Position numbers and translations under genes: made by a program. The notes beneath the pieces are model-generated. The model saw only the letters and a list, made by a program, of their open reading frames with translations, searched no databases and was not told the origin of the DNA. From NCBI GenBank assembly GCA_019022495.1, contig JAFEKR010000001.1:496001-560000 (forward strand): 64,000 nt of DNA, written 5' to 3'. Shown here in pieces: positions 9,642 to 20,485 of this stretch; position 1 is the stretch's first letter, and every line of letters begins with the position of its first letter. Origin of the DNA: Epichloe hybrida (lineage: Eukaryota > Ascomycota > Sordariomycetes > Hypocreales > Clavicipitaceae).

Positions 9642-12242
9642 ATGGCCCTCACCGAAGTGTTTTTGCATGGCGCTTTTGTTCTTCTTGGGCTAGTTCCCTA
9701 CTCTGTTGCTGCAATTCATGGGACAGAAGTTGTCGCAACAGGTGGCGCAAGTCCTGCTGTCGTTCCTGATGCTACCCCAACTCGCGAATCGGTCGTGACC
9801 GAAGTCTGTGAAGCTCGCACGATCAACTATATCACACATGCACTTCCACAGTCCTGCTTGACAAGCTCTTGGAAGAGATCTTCTCCCACTTCTAATACAT
9901 TAACAGCCACTGAACAGATGAACGTCAACATTTCAACGGCTAGCAACGATGAGCTTGTTTCTTCTGAATCGGTCGCTACAGTATCTGACCTCAATGCAAC
10001 GGAAACCGTACCCGCCGAACCGACCGTGACGACATTCATGTCATTTGAGGATTGGAAAGAAATGATGTTGCGTCGTGCCGGTCAAGACCCTCAAGATCTG
10101 CGATCCCGACGACCGAGCGAGCACCTTGCGAGTGACAGATACTCCACAGAGATTGGTCACGCAGGGCTCGGCGAGGAGGGCGAGATATCACTTAATTTCG
10201 AGCACTACGGCGATGGAGACGAAATCGGCATTTCAAACTCAAAACAATCGAATAGTGACAGTGTTGACCAACAGGTTGCTGGCAATGCACTGGCTCAAGA
10301 GGACGGGAAAACTGCGGCAGTTCATCTCAGCAAGGACGCTGGTAAAACTTGCAAAGAGAGGTTTTCGTACTCTTCGTTCGATGCCGGCGCAACTATCCTG
10401 AAGACATCTCCTGGAGCTAAGAACGCCAAGGCGATATTAGTCGAGAACAAAGATACATACATGCTCTTGGAGTGTGATAACCGCTCGAAGTATGTAATAA
10501 TCGAGCTGAGCGACGACATCTCGGTAGACACCGTTGTTTTGGCAAACTTTGAATTTTTTTCCAGCATGATTCGCCATTTTCGTGTCAGTGTCAGTGACAG
10601 GTACCCCGTCAAACTTGACAAGTGGCGCGAGTTGGGGACATTTGAAGCTCGTAATTCGCGAGATATCCAGCCATTCTTGGTGGAGAATCCACAGATCTGG
10701 GCTAAATACGTCAGGATTGAATTTTTGACGCATTTTGGAAACGAATACTATTGTCCCATCTCACTATTACGAATTCATGGGTCTCGCATGCTTGATTCAT
10801 GGAAAGACAGCGAAACCAATCGAGATGACGATATAGTTATTAACAAGGATGAGATTAATGGTAGCAGCATTGCCCCTAATGCATCTCAAGTCTCCGACCC
10901 AGCCTCACAATTTGATGGCCAATATATTGCCGAAGTAAAAAACGTTACTATTTGGAAATGGTCATTTGAGCGGAATGTTTCCACGATTTTCGGAATGACT
11001 TGTCCAGCATTCTCTTCTGCGAATCGCGACTTTTCGAGCAAGTCATCCAGCTGTGCGCTTATCAACGAGACCGCATCATCCGACTCTGACCTACATATCA
11101 GCGAGGTTGCATCCGCTGGTGTGGCTTCTACGAAAGCTATACCACACTCTGGAAAGCTCACAGTTTCGGATGATAGTACTATCAAAGTCTTCAACACAAA
11201 CACCGGATCCCAAGACGAAGAGAGAATCCCGAGTGGTGTTGTCTCCAGTGACACAGTTTCAAGTATTAACAGCACCGTGGAAAATGAGCGATCGCATAAC
11301 GCCACGGCTACGTTTACGAAGGTGTCGATATCTGGGGGCCAGACGATGAAGCATCGAAGCAGCGGAAAAACGGGATCGCCCGCTGCATCTCCTACAATGC
11401 AGGAAGGTTTTTTTCATGCTATTACAAAGCGGCTTCAGCAGGTCGAGTCAAACCTCACACTCTCGATGAAGTATGTTGAGGATCAGTCGAAACACGTGCA
11501 GGAAGCACTTCAGTCCCGTGAGCAGAAACAGCAAGCCAAGATTGCCCTGTTCCTTGATAACTTGAACAAGACCGTTTTGTCTGAACTCCACAGCGTCCGC
11601 GAGCAATACGACCAAATCTGGCAATCCACAGTTCTCGCTTTAGAGAGCCAGCGAGATCGTTCAGAGAGAGACATGATGGCTCTTAGTACACGGTTGAATT
11701 TGCTGGCAGACGAGGTAGTATTCCAAAAAAGAATGGCTATCGTTCAAGCCATAATTCTCCTCTCGTGCCTATTCCTTATAATCTTCTCTCGAGGAATTTC
11801 ACTTCCATCCTTGGGGCCCCTGCTAGATCAATCATCCGCGACTACTGCTTACTCCCCATCCAATCTCCCGAAAACTTCGCAACACTTGGCTTATCAAGTT
11901 TGCAAAAAAAGCGAGCTGGAAAGCCACAGATCCCCTATGACACAAGCACTACCAGAGGATGTTGAGCCTCATGCGGACGCTGACAGATCTTTCGGTCCTT
12001 CATCAACTCAATCGAAAAATGATTGCTTAATTGAAAATACAGCAAGTTCCAGCCATTCGTGTTATCATCGCCTGTCACCACCTCTCAGCTCTAGTCCTCC
12101 GGATGAACTGCAAACGCTGGATGACGATAGGGCCGCGAATAAGTATGCAAAATCCCGCCAGCTGCTGGGAATGTCACTCAACAACGTTCGCAAACCTTTG
12201 CCGTCTCTGCCTGAGCACCCTCCTTCTCCAAAGATCACATGA
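9642..12242 (+). CDS. slp1: SUN-like domain ER membrane protein (Slp1/osteopotentia type)
   Basis: A single open frame of 866 residues. The N-terminus is a signal-peptide-like hydrophobic stretch (FVLLGLVPYSVAA). The family marker FMSFEDWKEMMLRRAGQ lies at about residue 130. The SUN-like domain spans about 237-387, opening KERFSYSSFDAGATIL and including ECDNRSKYVIIELSDDISV, RVSVSDRYP and YVRIEFLTHFGNEYYC. A charged, probably coiled region (about 590-690) precedes one transmembrane segment (IVQAIILLSCLFLIIF, about 700-718) and a Ser/Pro-rich tail. Known Slp1-type proteins are ER/nuclear-envelope membrane proteins linked to membrane-protein folding; here that role is inferred from family membership. 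Many NxS/T sites fit a lumenal N-terminal part. No intron is needed. Confidence 0.9.
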   Translation: MALTEVFLHGAFVLLGLVPYSVAAIHGTEVVATGGASPAVVPDATPTRESVVTEVCEARTINYITHALPQSCLTSSWKRSSPTSNTLTATEQMNVNISTASNDELVSSESVATVSDLNATETVPAEPTVTTFMSFEDWKEMMLRRAGQDPQDLRSRRPSEHLASDRYSTEIGHAGLGEEGEISLNFEHYGDGDEIGISNSKQSNSDSVDQQVAGNALAQEDGKTAAVHLSKDAGKTCKERFSYSSFDAGATILKTSPGAKNAKAILVENKDTYMLLECDNRSKYVIIELSDDISVDTVVLANFEFFSSMIRHFRVSVSDRYPVKLDKWRELGTFEARNSRDIQPFLVENPQIWAKYVRIEFLTHFGNEYYCPISLLRIHGSRMLDSWKDSETNRDDDIVINKDEINGSSIAPNASQVSDPASQFDGQYIAEVKNVTIWKWSFERNVSTIFGMTCPAFSSANRDFSSKSSSCALINETASSDSDLHISEVASAGVASTKAIPHSGKLTVSDDSTIKVFNTNTGSQDEERIPSGVVSSDTVSSINSTVENERSHNATATFTKVSISGGQTMKHRSSGKTGSPAASPTMQEGFFHAITKRLQQVESNLTLSMKYVEDQSKHVQEALQSREQKQQAKIALFLDNLNKTVLSELHSVREQYDQIWQSTVLALESQRDRSERDMMALSTRLNLLADEVVFQKRMAIVQAIILLSCLFLIIFSRGISLPSLGPLLDQSSATTAYSPSNLPKTSQHLAYQVCKKSELESHRSPMTQALPEDVEPHADADRSFGPSSTQSKNDCLIENTASSSHSCYHRLSPPLSSSPPDELQTLDDDRAANKYAKSRQLLGMSLNNVRKPLPSLPEHPPSPKIT

Positions 12243-12700
12243 GTAACGATGCACTGTACATAATTCTAGACGATTCCTCGCTTTAGCCACAATTGCAAAT
12301 ATTCCAATTCAGGCGTTTTAGAAAGAAAGGAAAACACTCAGTTAGTTGGCGTTTGTAAAGTGCATTGAGTCGCTGTCAAAGTTCAACCATCTACGCATAA
12401 CACCATGACGCCATATCAAAAATAAGACTTTTTTTTCATCATGTCAGGTTTCTAAATATCTAGTCTTTTGGATGTCCACATCTTCGTTATTGTCTTCCCA
12501 GCGTATATTACGCACCAGGGGTGAAAGAAGCAAGTGATGTGAATGAGCTACCTAAAGATGACTGAGGCCCAGATTGCTCAGCAATGGAACAGAGCAAGTT
12601 GTTGAACTAAAGATGACTGAGGGCCGGATTGCTCAGCGATAGAAACAGAGCAAGTTGTTGAAAGGATCTTTTACCTCCAGATCACGGCTTGTAGCTAACA
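12243..12700. other. Convergent intergenic region, slp1/mei2-like
   Basis: The 3' ends of a + gene and a - gene face each other here. The only structure seen is an imperfect 55-bp tandem duplication (12552-12662). No additional gene is seen. Confidence 0.6.
12552..12662. repeat. Two-copy tandem repeat of about 55 bp
   Basis: Two adjacent copies (12552-12606 and 12607-12662) begin CTAAAGATGACTGAGG and end AGAGCAAGTTGTTGAA. They differ by a few substitutions and one inserted A. They lie about 40 bp downstream of the mei2-like stop codon, probably in its 3' UTR. Confidence 0.85.
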
Positions 12701-15076
12701 TCAGTTTTGTGTGTCAAGGCACAACTTCTGAATTGCAGCCTCGTAATCGTACTCCTCTAAAGCCGCAAGCCTAGTCCCACGGTCATACTGGGATCTTCTG
12801 CGTCTCTGCTCGTCTCGATAATGCTGGCCCGCGTTCGGAGTGAACAGTCCTGCGGGCCGTTAGTATGTCTCACTCACTCATCCTTTCGTTGGATCAACCT
12901 ATGTGGCAGCTCACCAACATGCTCCGCGTTCTCGCAGCTTCTTTTCATTTTTGACTGATTGTCCGGTTCAGGAAATGATTCCTCTTGACCGGCTAAATCG
13001 GGTCTAGGCCCATTACAAGTGAAATACAGCTACGGAGCGTCAGCTTTTTATCATCAAAACACTGCTGCTGAAATAAGGCGAATTACCAGTACCTTTGGGC
13101 GGTAATGCGGAGCCTCTAGCATAACTGAACTATTTCTGAACTTCTGGACCAAGCAGTCTTTACCTTGAATTGCTGACGATTGTTTCATCAGCTTGAGCAA
13201 CAGGAAATGGTGGTAATCTCAGTCTTACTTGCATACGATATCTCGGCAACTTTATCGCTTTTGAAGCAATTCCTTGTCTTGTTAGGACTTGTTGATCAGT
13301 CAATTGCTCGACTTACCATCGCTGATTGCCTCTAGTTTCCACAAACTTCATGATATATTAGTAACGCATCCAATGTCATCTTGATTGTTGAACTGACATC
13401 GATTATATCTAAGGGCTACTCAGGTCAGCTCGACAAACAGTACCTTTCAACGCTTGCTACCTACATCTACGAAGTTGATGAAGGCATAGCCAACACTGAG
13501 AAGAATATGGTGAGCTTCAATTCTTTCTGCTTCCTGATTGAGAGGAAGGGTGTTGAAGCATGAAGCCAACATACTTGCAGTCGTTGGCGAAGTCTATGCG
13601 CAGATACATGAAATCGTATTTTCCCCAGCTAGACTCATCGATGATTCTTTTCAGCATAGTTTGATCCACTTTATTGGGGATATTTCGAAGCATGATCTTG
13701 ATGGGTCAGCAACATGTTGAATACCATCTTTGTTTGAGCACCACTTACTGTCGTTCGGACATCTATACCGTCACGAATTCGACTGATGTCGACGTAATTG
13801 TGATGATTGGCTGATCCATTCGACGCGATTTTCGCGACACGAGCAGCGTTTTGTCTCCGGCCATCTGATCTTAGGAACCCCGGAACTGCCCTTGACGGGC
13901 TATAGTTGTTCTGGACGGTAAGAGCTGGAGATGGCGGTGCGCAATAAAGGGGGCTAAGGACAGAATAAGACGAAGGCACAGCGCTGATTGGAGACACAGG
14001 TCCTTGATTGCACCCAGTAGTCAGGGAATTTAGAATATGGGGGACGTTAGCGAAAAATGGCGACTGCAACATGAATGGGTACATGGTAAATGGTTGACTT
14101 GTAACGTCGGCTCTAGAAGTGGCAGAACGAGTATCTGAAGGCAAATCTCGCGACTCATAATGCAAGCGGCCTTGTATGTCTATATCGCAAATATGTGGCA
14201 CCAACGAGGGTAGATTGTCTGATTCGTTGGAGGATGTGTGCGGCGTAAGGACTAAATGAACCCCCTTCTAAAGTCAGCGATGAAAAATAGGTAGACAGCT
14301 AACTTTACCTCGGGAGTCATGACTTGTGCGAATGTTGTAAGCATCTTCATCGAGTAAGAAATATCACAAAATTCTGCAATCGCTTTAAGGGATCCATTTG
14401 GTGTACAGGATGCTTTGACAAAGGCGAACAAACGGCCGTATGACTGGAGAAAGGATTGGGTGATGTCGTGTAATTGACACATGTCAAAAATGGCCTTTGG
14501 GGTTGTAGCGATCACCTGTAACTGCCCAAATGTCGGATAGGCAGAGTTCAATCCCAAGTGGTCTAACTGTTACGTCGATGTTTGTTAAATAGCTGGTCAT
14601 TGACATGCAATCTGAAAGGCCAGAACGCTACCTGATCCCTGGCAAGTGGGCCACAGTATTCAACTCTCCAGTTTCTCATAGCCATCATGATAGTTGTCAA
14701 AATGGAGCAAGAGTCCCTGATGTCGTCAAACTGTACATGTACTTTTCCAGCACAGACGTCAACACTTTTGTGCCCATAGAAGCGTCGACCATGTATTTCT
14801 AGATCCTAGCGCACACTTTTGTAAGCTAGTGTTCCTATTTTGCCGCTAGGCTTCGACGGAATAAACTCACATGGAACCATTGCTGAACCTTTTCCGCGGT
14901 GAGTGGCTCTTCAGCTGAAATTGAGAGATATCTGGACAATCCTAATTCTCCTCTCGTCCATCACGAGTTGAGGATACACTTTGCCTGGGAAAGACAGAAT
15001 TCCCTATGGTGGTCACATCGAGATTTCGCACTTCCTCGTCTTCCAGAAAATTGGGGAATTCGAGGAGCACGGGCAT
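12701..15076 (-). CDS. Mei2-like RNA-binding protein (three RRM-like regions, many exons)
   Basis: Exons read from the 5' side: 14871-about 14951 or beyond, 14632-14805, 14309-14566, 13749-14267, 13575-13696, 13465-13495, 13398-13415, 13317-13345, 13229-13272, 13093-13172, 12915-13029, 12701-12849. All phases agree. The C-terminal Mei2-type RRM is diagnostic: DVRTTIMLRNIPNKVDQTML, KYDFMYLRIDFANDCNVGYA, FINFVD, NCFKSDKVAEISYATIQGK, LEAPHYRPKLYFT. Two upstream blocks are weaker RRM-like repeats (VHVQFDDIRDSCSILTT; RLFAFVKASCTPNGSLKAIAEF). Mei2-class proteins bind RNA and in fission yeast drive meiotic entry. Exons of 18 and 29 nt are needed to keep the conserved RRM. The 5' end is unresolved: a frame starting at the ATG at 15074-15076 reads MPVLLEFPNFLEDEEVRNLD but changes frame before SRYLSIS, needing a 38-bp intron or a one-base error. 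Confidence 0.85.
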
Positions 15077-15292
15077 CTGACATTCAGCAGACACCCCCCC
15101 CCGCGAATCCCAAGAAAAAATCCGACCGACCGATCATGGGCATGGTGGCAGCATGGGTGTACGGAGTAGGTTGGATTGTGATTTACGTAACGGAGATGTG
15201 ATGTGGTGCGAATGAGCACAGCATTATACAGCAACCAGCTGGCAGTATTTGTTGAGGCCCAAATTCATCTAGGTCGCATGTTGCCGTTGTCT

Positions 15293-15321
15293 GATGGTGA
15301 TGGTGATGGTGATGGTGATGT
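15293..15321. repeat. GATGGT microsatellite
   Basis: About five copies of GATGGT, followed by a short GACGCT run. Confidence 0.85.
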
Positions 15322-18300
15322 TGACGCTGACGCTGTTTCACCGCGGCGTCGAGGATGGAGACGGGAATAAATGTGTAATGACGCCAAACCCTCTAGCCCC
15401 AGAGCACCGAATTTTGCTGTGCATTTTCCTTCTTCGAGACGATTCTTGTTGGGATCTCCGTTTTGTGCGGGCATCTATGTTGGACCGGAGGACCGGACGG
15501 GATCGAGATTTCAAAGCGCCGCCGTTTCGTCATGGTGTTACGGAGATGGAGAAATCCCATCCGTATCCATCCCATGAGGCTACATGTAGAATGTGGTCTG
15601 ACTATTTGTGGGAACAACCCCCCTCTCCTTCCTTCCTTCCTCCCCCCTCTTTCCGCTGGGCATTGCATACATGTATGTACGGACGGAGTACGGAGTAGTT
15701 GGCTGGGCATCCCAAAATCTGGTCAATAGCCCAACGGACTATTACCCAGCCGCCAGCATCGTCAAATGGCATCTGAACCCGCAAGCCTGTCAATATCGTC
15801 TAGGATCCATCCCATCTCAAGATGCACCAGACAGACGGGTTGCTCTATTCAGACAAGCACAGACGAACACATTAGTCACGAAGCGATCGGCTAAGCTAAA
15901 TAAACGAATCGAATCAAATTAAATCAACAGAGCCGGACTGTCTTCCTATTGACTCGGCGTATCTTAGTCTACATCAGTTTAGAATGGTGACCGTCTCGTC
16001 TGGAATGGATGGGTTAGGGTCAAGATACATGTGATCGCGGGCCATCGACTACGACACCATAACGCGCGGGTTTTGTGAATGGTACTTTGATCTATAGTAC
16101 GAAAAAAATAAACTAGAAGATCCGAGCGAGATAAAAGCAAAGAGATATTGGACGCGCGAATTTCGCGGACTGGTAAAGCAGTGAGTGCATGACTGACTGT
16201 CTGAGAAACGGCGGCAGCCCTCCATCCATTTGTGCCATTCTGCTCCTGCATCATTCCGACTCGTTGTCATGCTGGGAACGGTGGAATCCCATCAAAGTCT
16301 GCGATAAAGGCCCGTTTATGTCATTGATTTCTTCTTTCCCACTACCGCCAGCATCGGAATCCGCAACAACTAGGTGCAACAGTCTTTCCCGTCCGTAAAA
16401 TCTCGCGCGGGCCCTCTTGCTCGGAGTGGGCGGGCGTACTTTTGGCATTTGACCACGGGCAGAATCCATTTGACCATGATCAATGTACGATCTTCTGGTT
16501 AAAGTCGATGCTTGCTGGCGTGGTTTGTGAAGGCAATCTGCTTGATCGGGGCGTGGCACTCCGGGGTGTGTGGATAGTGCGGATAACGCAGGGGCTGGTC
16601 TTGGCTGTCTTGAACGAGCTCACGGCGCCAGGGGCACCAACAACTTCTGGCAACCAACCACCAGCACGCCGGACTATTATGAAGCCGTAACCGGACCAAT
16701 CCCATACCCCGTCACGCAAAATAAATGTGGAGTAGACATCGAGATCGCTCCCCAATACAGAACACTCCAGGCTGATCTTATGGGATGGGATAACGGCATC
16801 TGCGAAGCGACCCATTCGCAAAGCGTTTTCTGGGCACGTATTTCTCGACAGGCAGCCCTACATACATACTCCGTCGCCTCTGTACTCTGGCGCTTGAAGA
16901 CATGGCGTTCGTTCGTTACATATTCTCATGTAGTCCGTAGTTAGTTAGGCCTTTCTTTTCCCGTCTACGGGCTATCCCTTTGCATGCGCAAGGAACCTCG
17001 GACGGGTTCCGGACCCATAAATTTTCCGGTATTAGCAGGGTACCTCTTATCGCAAAAAAAACAACAACAACAGCGCCTTATTACTCCGTAGAGCGTACCA
17101 TACGGATTAATGCACAAACCCGTAATCTATTATTTTGTTCAAGTCTGAATCCTTGTCCGTGACCCGCTCGAGGTCTTCACACACCCAAAGTAATTCGGGA
17201 TACGCGATCCTGTTCCTGCCCCGTGAGACGCGAGAGGGGACTGACTGTTCTTCTCACTGTTCCTACGCATCAGTTTCAGTTCCCAGCATATGGACCCACA
17301 TATTTACGGCGTGTTGTATGTTGTAGATCTTTTGGCCAGATCACGATGTGCCAGGAACAGAATCGGAAACTTGACTGGCAATCGTCCTTGCTAATTCCCC
17401 CCCTTTTTTTCTTGAGCCCAAGTTGCACAGTGTACAGTGTAGCGTCTTCCGTTTGCATGGATAGTTAACCGTACACGATGAGCTTATTTTCACCTGTGCG
17501 CATGAATTACATTCACTCGAAGGCATGTGGCCTAGCGACGAGCACAAGCAGGCAGAGCGATGGGCATCCTCCATCATATTACTTATCAAGTCTTGCTGCG
17601 TGAGCTAAGACTTTAACCTAAACCAGATTTCAGGATTCCACAGGATTCCATCGCAGACACTTATTCTCGTCCAAAGATGTACGAACCGCATCTTGACATG
17701 GCATACAAGGGCGTCTCTGCTCCGTACGCGTTGCGACATCTGGGCACTCACCGGCAACCGCTTCGGAAACGCGCCCATGGAGTTGTCTCTTCTTCTTATG
17801 CGTTATTGGTAGAAGAAGAAAAGACGGAGGAGAGACAGGATTTTATTAATTAGGAAAAAGAATTACATCATCGCTCAACGGTCAGCCGTCGACCCGTCGT
17901 CGACTGGGCTGGGTATTACCCGCTAACCTGGCAACTGGCACCTGGGGCCCAACCGCTGTATACAAACGTATGTCTGGCTCGGGGAATTTGTCTTCAGCCT
18001 TTTGCAAGGCCAACTTGCACATACTGGAGCATGCTGGGGAAAACTGCGTGAATGGGAACATCCAGCAAGTCTGGCTGGGAAGCACTGGAGAGGCATGAAC
18101 CTGCATCAGGCTGGCGCCACCTCACGAACAGAGTCCCGGTCACCTGTCAGTGGTCACTTATTAGCCCCAGAGGACACTCCGTACTCCGTAGAAACCGGCC
18201 TCTCTTCTCTTCCATTTAGCCCAGCGCACGAAACCGACCATCGTGCACTCGAGTGTGCGGCAATGGGATTGAGAAGCTTGTTCATTCGTGCCAAGTAGTC

Positions 18301-18456
18301 CGTACGGACGGATTCATGGTTGTACATGGGGAAAAAAATACAACAGCCCGGGATAGTCACACCCCTCCTGGCAGGGGTGTTTCCAGTGGGTTGGCGTTGG
18401 CTGGATCGTTATTTTTTTTTTTTTTTTTTGCCCTTGGCTCTCATCGCACCGTTTTG

Positions 18457-19189
18457 TATGTCAAGTGCGGAGTACGGAGTAGTGGCTGCCGGCTTTGTTT
18501 GTAGAAGCACGGACTGGCCTGACTGCGCAGCTTAATTGCTCCTTGTTGCTCGTTTTTTTTCCATCGAGAAACCCCCCCCCCCCCCGGGGCGTTTCCAATA
18601 ACTTCCCAACAACTCTTCTCCCCTTTGGATTTGGTTATCGTCGATTCGCACACTCACCGGGCCGTCGACTCAGCAAATCGATATCGGATACTCGAGATTC
18701 CAGTCCCTCTCTGTTGGGCGACCCGTGACAACCCAGCCCCAGCAGGCACCAAGCAGCAAAGGAAGGGAAGCCAGTCCCACGCAAACCCGGGAAGCCGTTG
18801 CTTTCCCAGTAGGCGGCTACCTCTACGGATTACCAGCTACGACAACGAGCCACGAGCCACGAGCCGTAGTACGAGCTACCAGCTGCCAGCTGCCAGCTGC
18901 CAGCTATTACCGGCCCTCAACCGCCAGCTCTACGCCATAGTAGCTGGCGAGGTCTCGCTTACGCCGGGGCAGCCAAAGGCTCCGTGGAATAATAATACTA
19001 CACACTGTAGCAGCACGCACACTACAGTGACAGGTGTACACACTCCTCCTGCACCTGCACCCATCGAGGGCCTCCCCCTCCGATCGATTCGAACTCGTGG
19101 TACCCGCCCAGCGTCATTGTTTGCATCACTGCCCACCTCTTCTGCCCACCACTGTCTAGCCTACCCTCTCTAGCCTACCTCTCTAGCCT
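18457..19189. repeat. 733-bp tandem duplication, copy 1
   Basis: This block starts TATGTCAAGTGCGGAGTACG and ends CTACCTCTCTAGCCT. The adjacent copy starts at 19190. All landmarks checked, including the 14-C run, the CAGCTGC triplet repeat and every internal open frame, recur exactly 733 bp later. Confidence 0.95.
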
Positions 19190-19922
19190 TATGTCAAGTG
19201 CGGAGTACGGAGTAGTGGCTGCCGGCTTTGTTTGTAGAAGCACGGACTGGCCTGACTGCGCAGCTTAATTGCTCCTTGTTGCTCGTTTTTTTTCCATCGA
19301 GAAACCCCCCCCCCCCCCGGGGCGTTTCCAATAACTTCCCAACAACTCTTCTCCCCTTTGGATTTGGTTATCGTCGATTCGCACACTCACCGGGCCGTCG
19401 ACTCAGCAAATCGATATCGGATACTCGAGATTCCAGTCCCTCTCTGTTGGGCGACCCGTGACAACCCAGCCCCAGCAGGCACCAAGCAGCAAAGGAAGGG
19501 AAGCCAGTCCCACGCAAACCCGGGAAGCCGTTGCTTTCCCAGTAGGCGGCTACCTCTACGGATTACCAGCTACGACAACGAGCCACGAGCCACGAGCCGT
19601 AGTACGAGCTACCAGCTGCCAGCTGCCAGCTGCCAGCTATTACCGGCCCTCAACCGCCAGCTCTACGCCATAGTAGCTGGCGAGGTCTCGCTTACGCCGG
19701 GGCAGCCAAAGGCTCCGTGGAATAATAATACTACACACTGTAGCAGCACGCACACTACAGTGACAGGTGTACACACTCCTCCTGCACCTGCACCCATCGA
19801 GGGCCTCCCCCTCCGATCGATTCGAACTCGTGGTACCCGCCCAGCGTCATTGTTTGCATCACTGCCCACCTCTTCTGCCCACCACTGTCTAGCCTACCCT
19901 CTCTAGCCTACCTCTCTAGCCT
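19190..19922. repeat. 733-bp tandem duplication, copy 2
   Basis: The second copy directly abuts the first. No base difference was noticed. It ends 563 bp upstream of the SAM-HMG start codon, so the duplicated segment is probably promoter or leader sequence of that gene. Confidence 0.95.
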
Positions 19923-20485
19923 ACCTCTCTGGCTCCTTCTCAGCCTGTTCGAGCTTGCACACCAGTCACGAAAATTGTGTCTTGCTTTGCCGCTCCTCCC
20001 CTCCGCCGACCCCATTCTCTCAGAAATATCTTGTACTTGCCATCCGACATCTCGATTCGCCTTTTGATACCCTTTCGCAGCCGTGGCCGATTCGCCCCCG
20101 CCAATAGCATCCATATTCGATTATTATACCCAAGTGACTTCCTCCTTGCTGCAGCGTTATTAAAAGTGTGGCGTAACCCATCACTCATCGGCATCCCGAC
20201 ACGCTTTCGCCTCCCAGAAGCGCTCACAGCCATTGATTGTCTCCATTCCTCTTTCTCGACCATTAGGACAACGTCTCGCGCCGGAAATCCGTCAATCTTG
20301 TATATCCCTTTTGACTTGCGTGTTTGTGTCTGTCGACTCTAGCTTTGACAACATCTTGTAACCACACAGCACTTCAATCGGCGCATCTTGATGTTGACAT
20401 CTGGACGGCATCAGATCAGACACCAGGCCTCACCGTTCTTCCACCAACTTCATTCCATTTGGGAGGGTTTTCATAATCCGGCTGT

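Larger units (their letters stand above)
15077..20485. other. Long gene-free region (5.4 kb) upstream of both the mei2-like and SAM-HMG genes
   Basis: Neither strand shows a convincing protein gene, tRNA or conserved motif here. Contents seen are a (GATGGT)n microsatellite at 15293-15321, C- and T-homopolymer runs, several TACGGAGTA/TACTCCGTA motifs, and an exact 733-bp tandem duplication. The last 600 bp are strongly pyrimidine-rich (CTCTCTAGCCTACC, CTTTTGAT), as in long 5' leaders of regulated fungal genes. The 182-codon frame inside each duplicate is Pro/Ser/Ala-rich and unrecognised; I treat it as non-coding. Confidence 0.6.

Noticed and set aside
18625..19906. Duplicated 182-codon open frames inside the 733-bp repeats as a pair of paralogous genes
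   Set aside because: The frames are Pro/Ser/Ala-rich, overlap other frames, lack any recognisable motif, and follow from the duplication itself. Their position in front of the SAM-HMG gene fits leader or promoter DNA.
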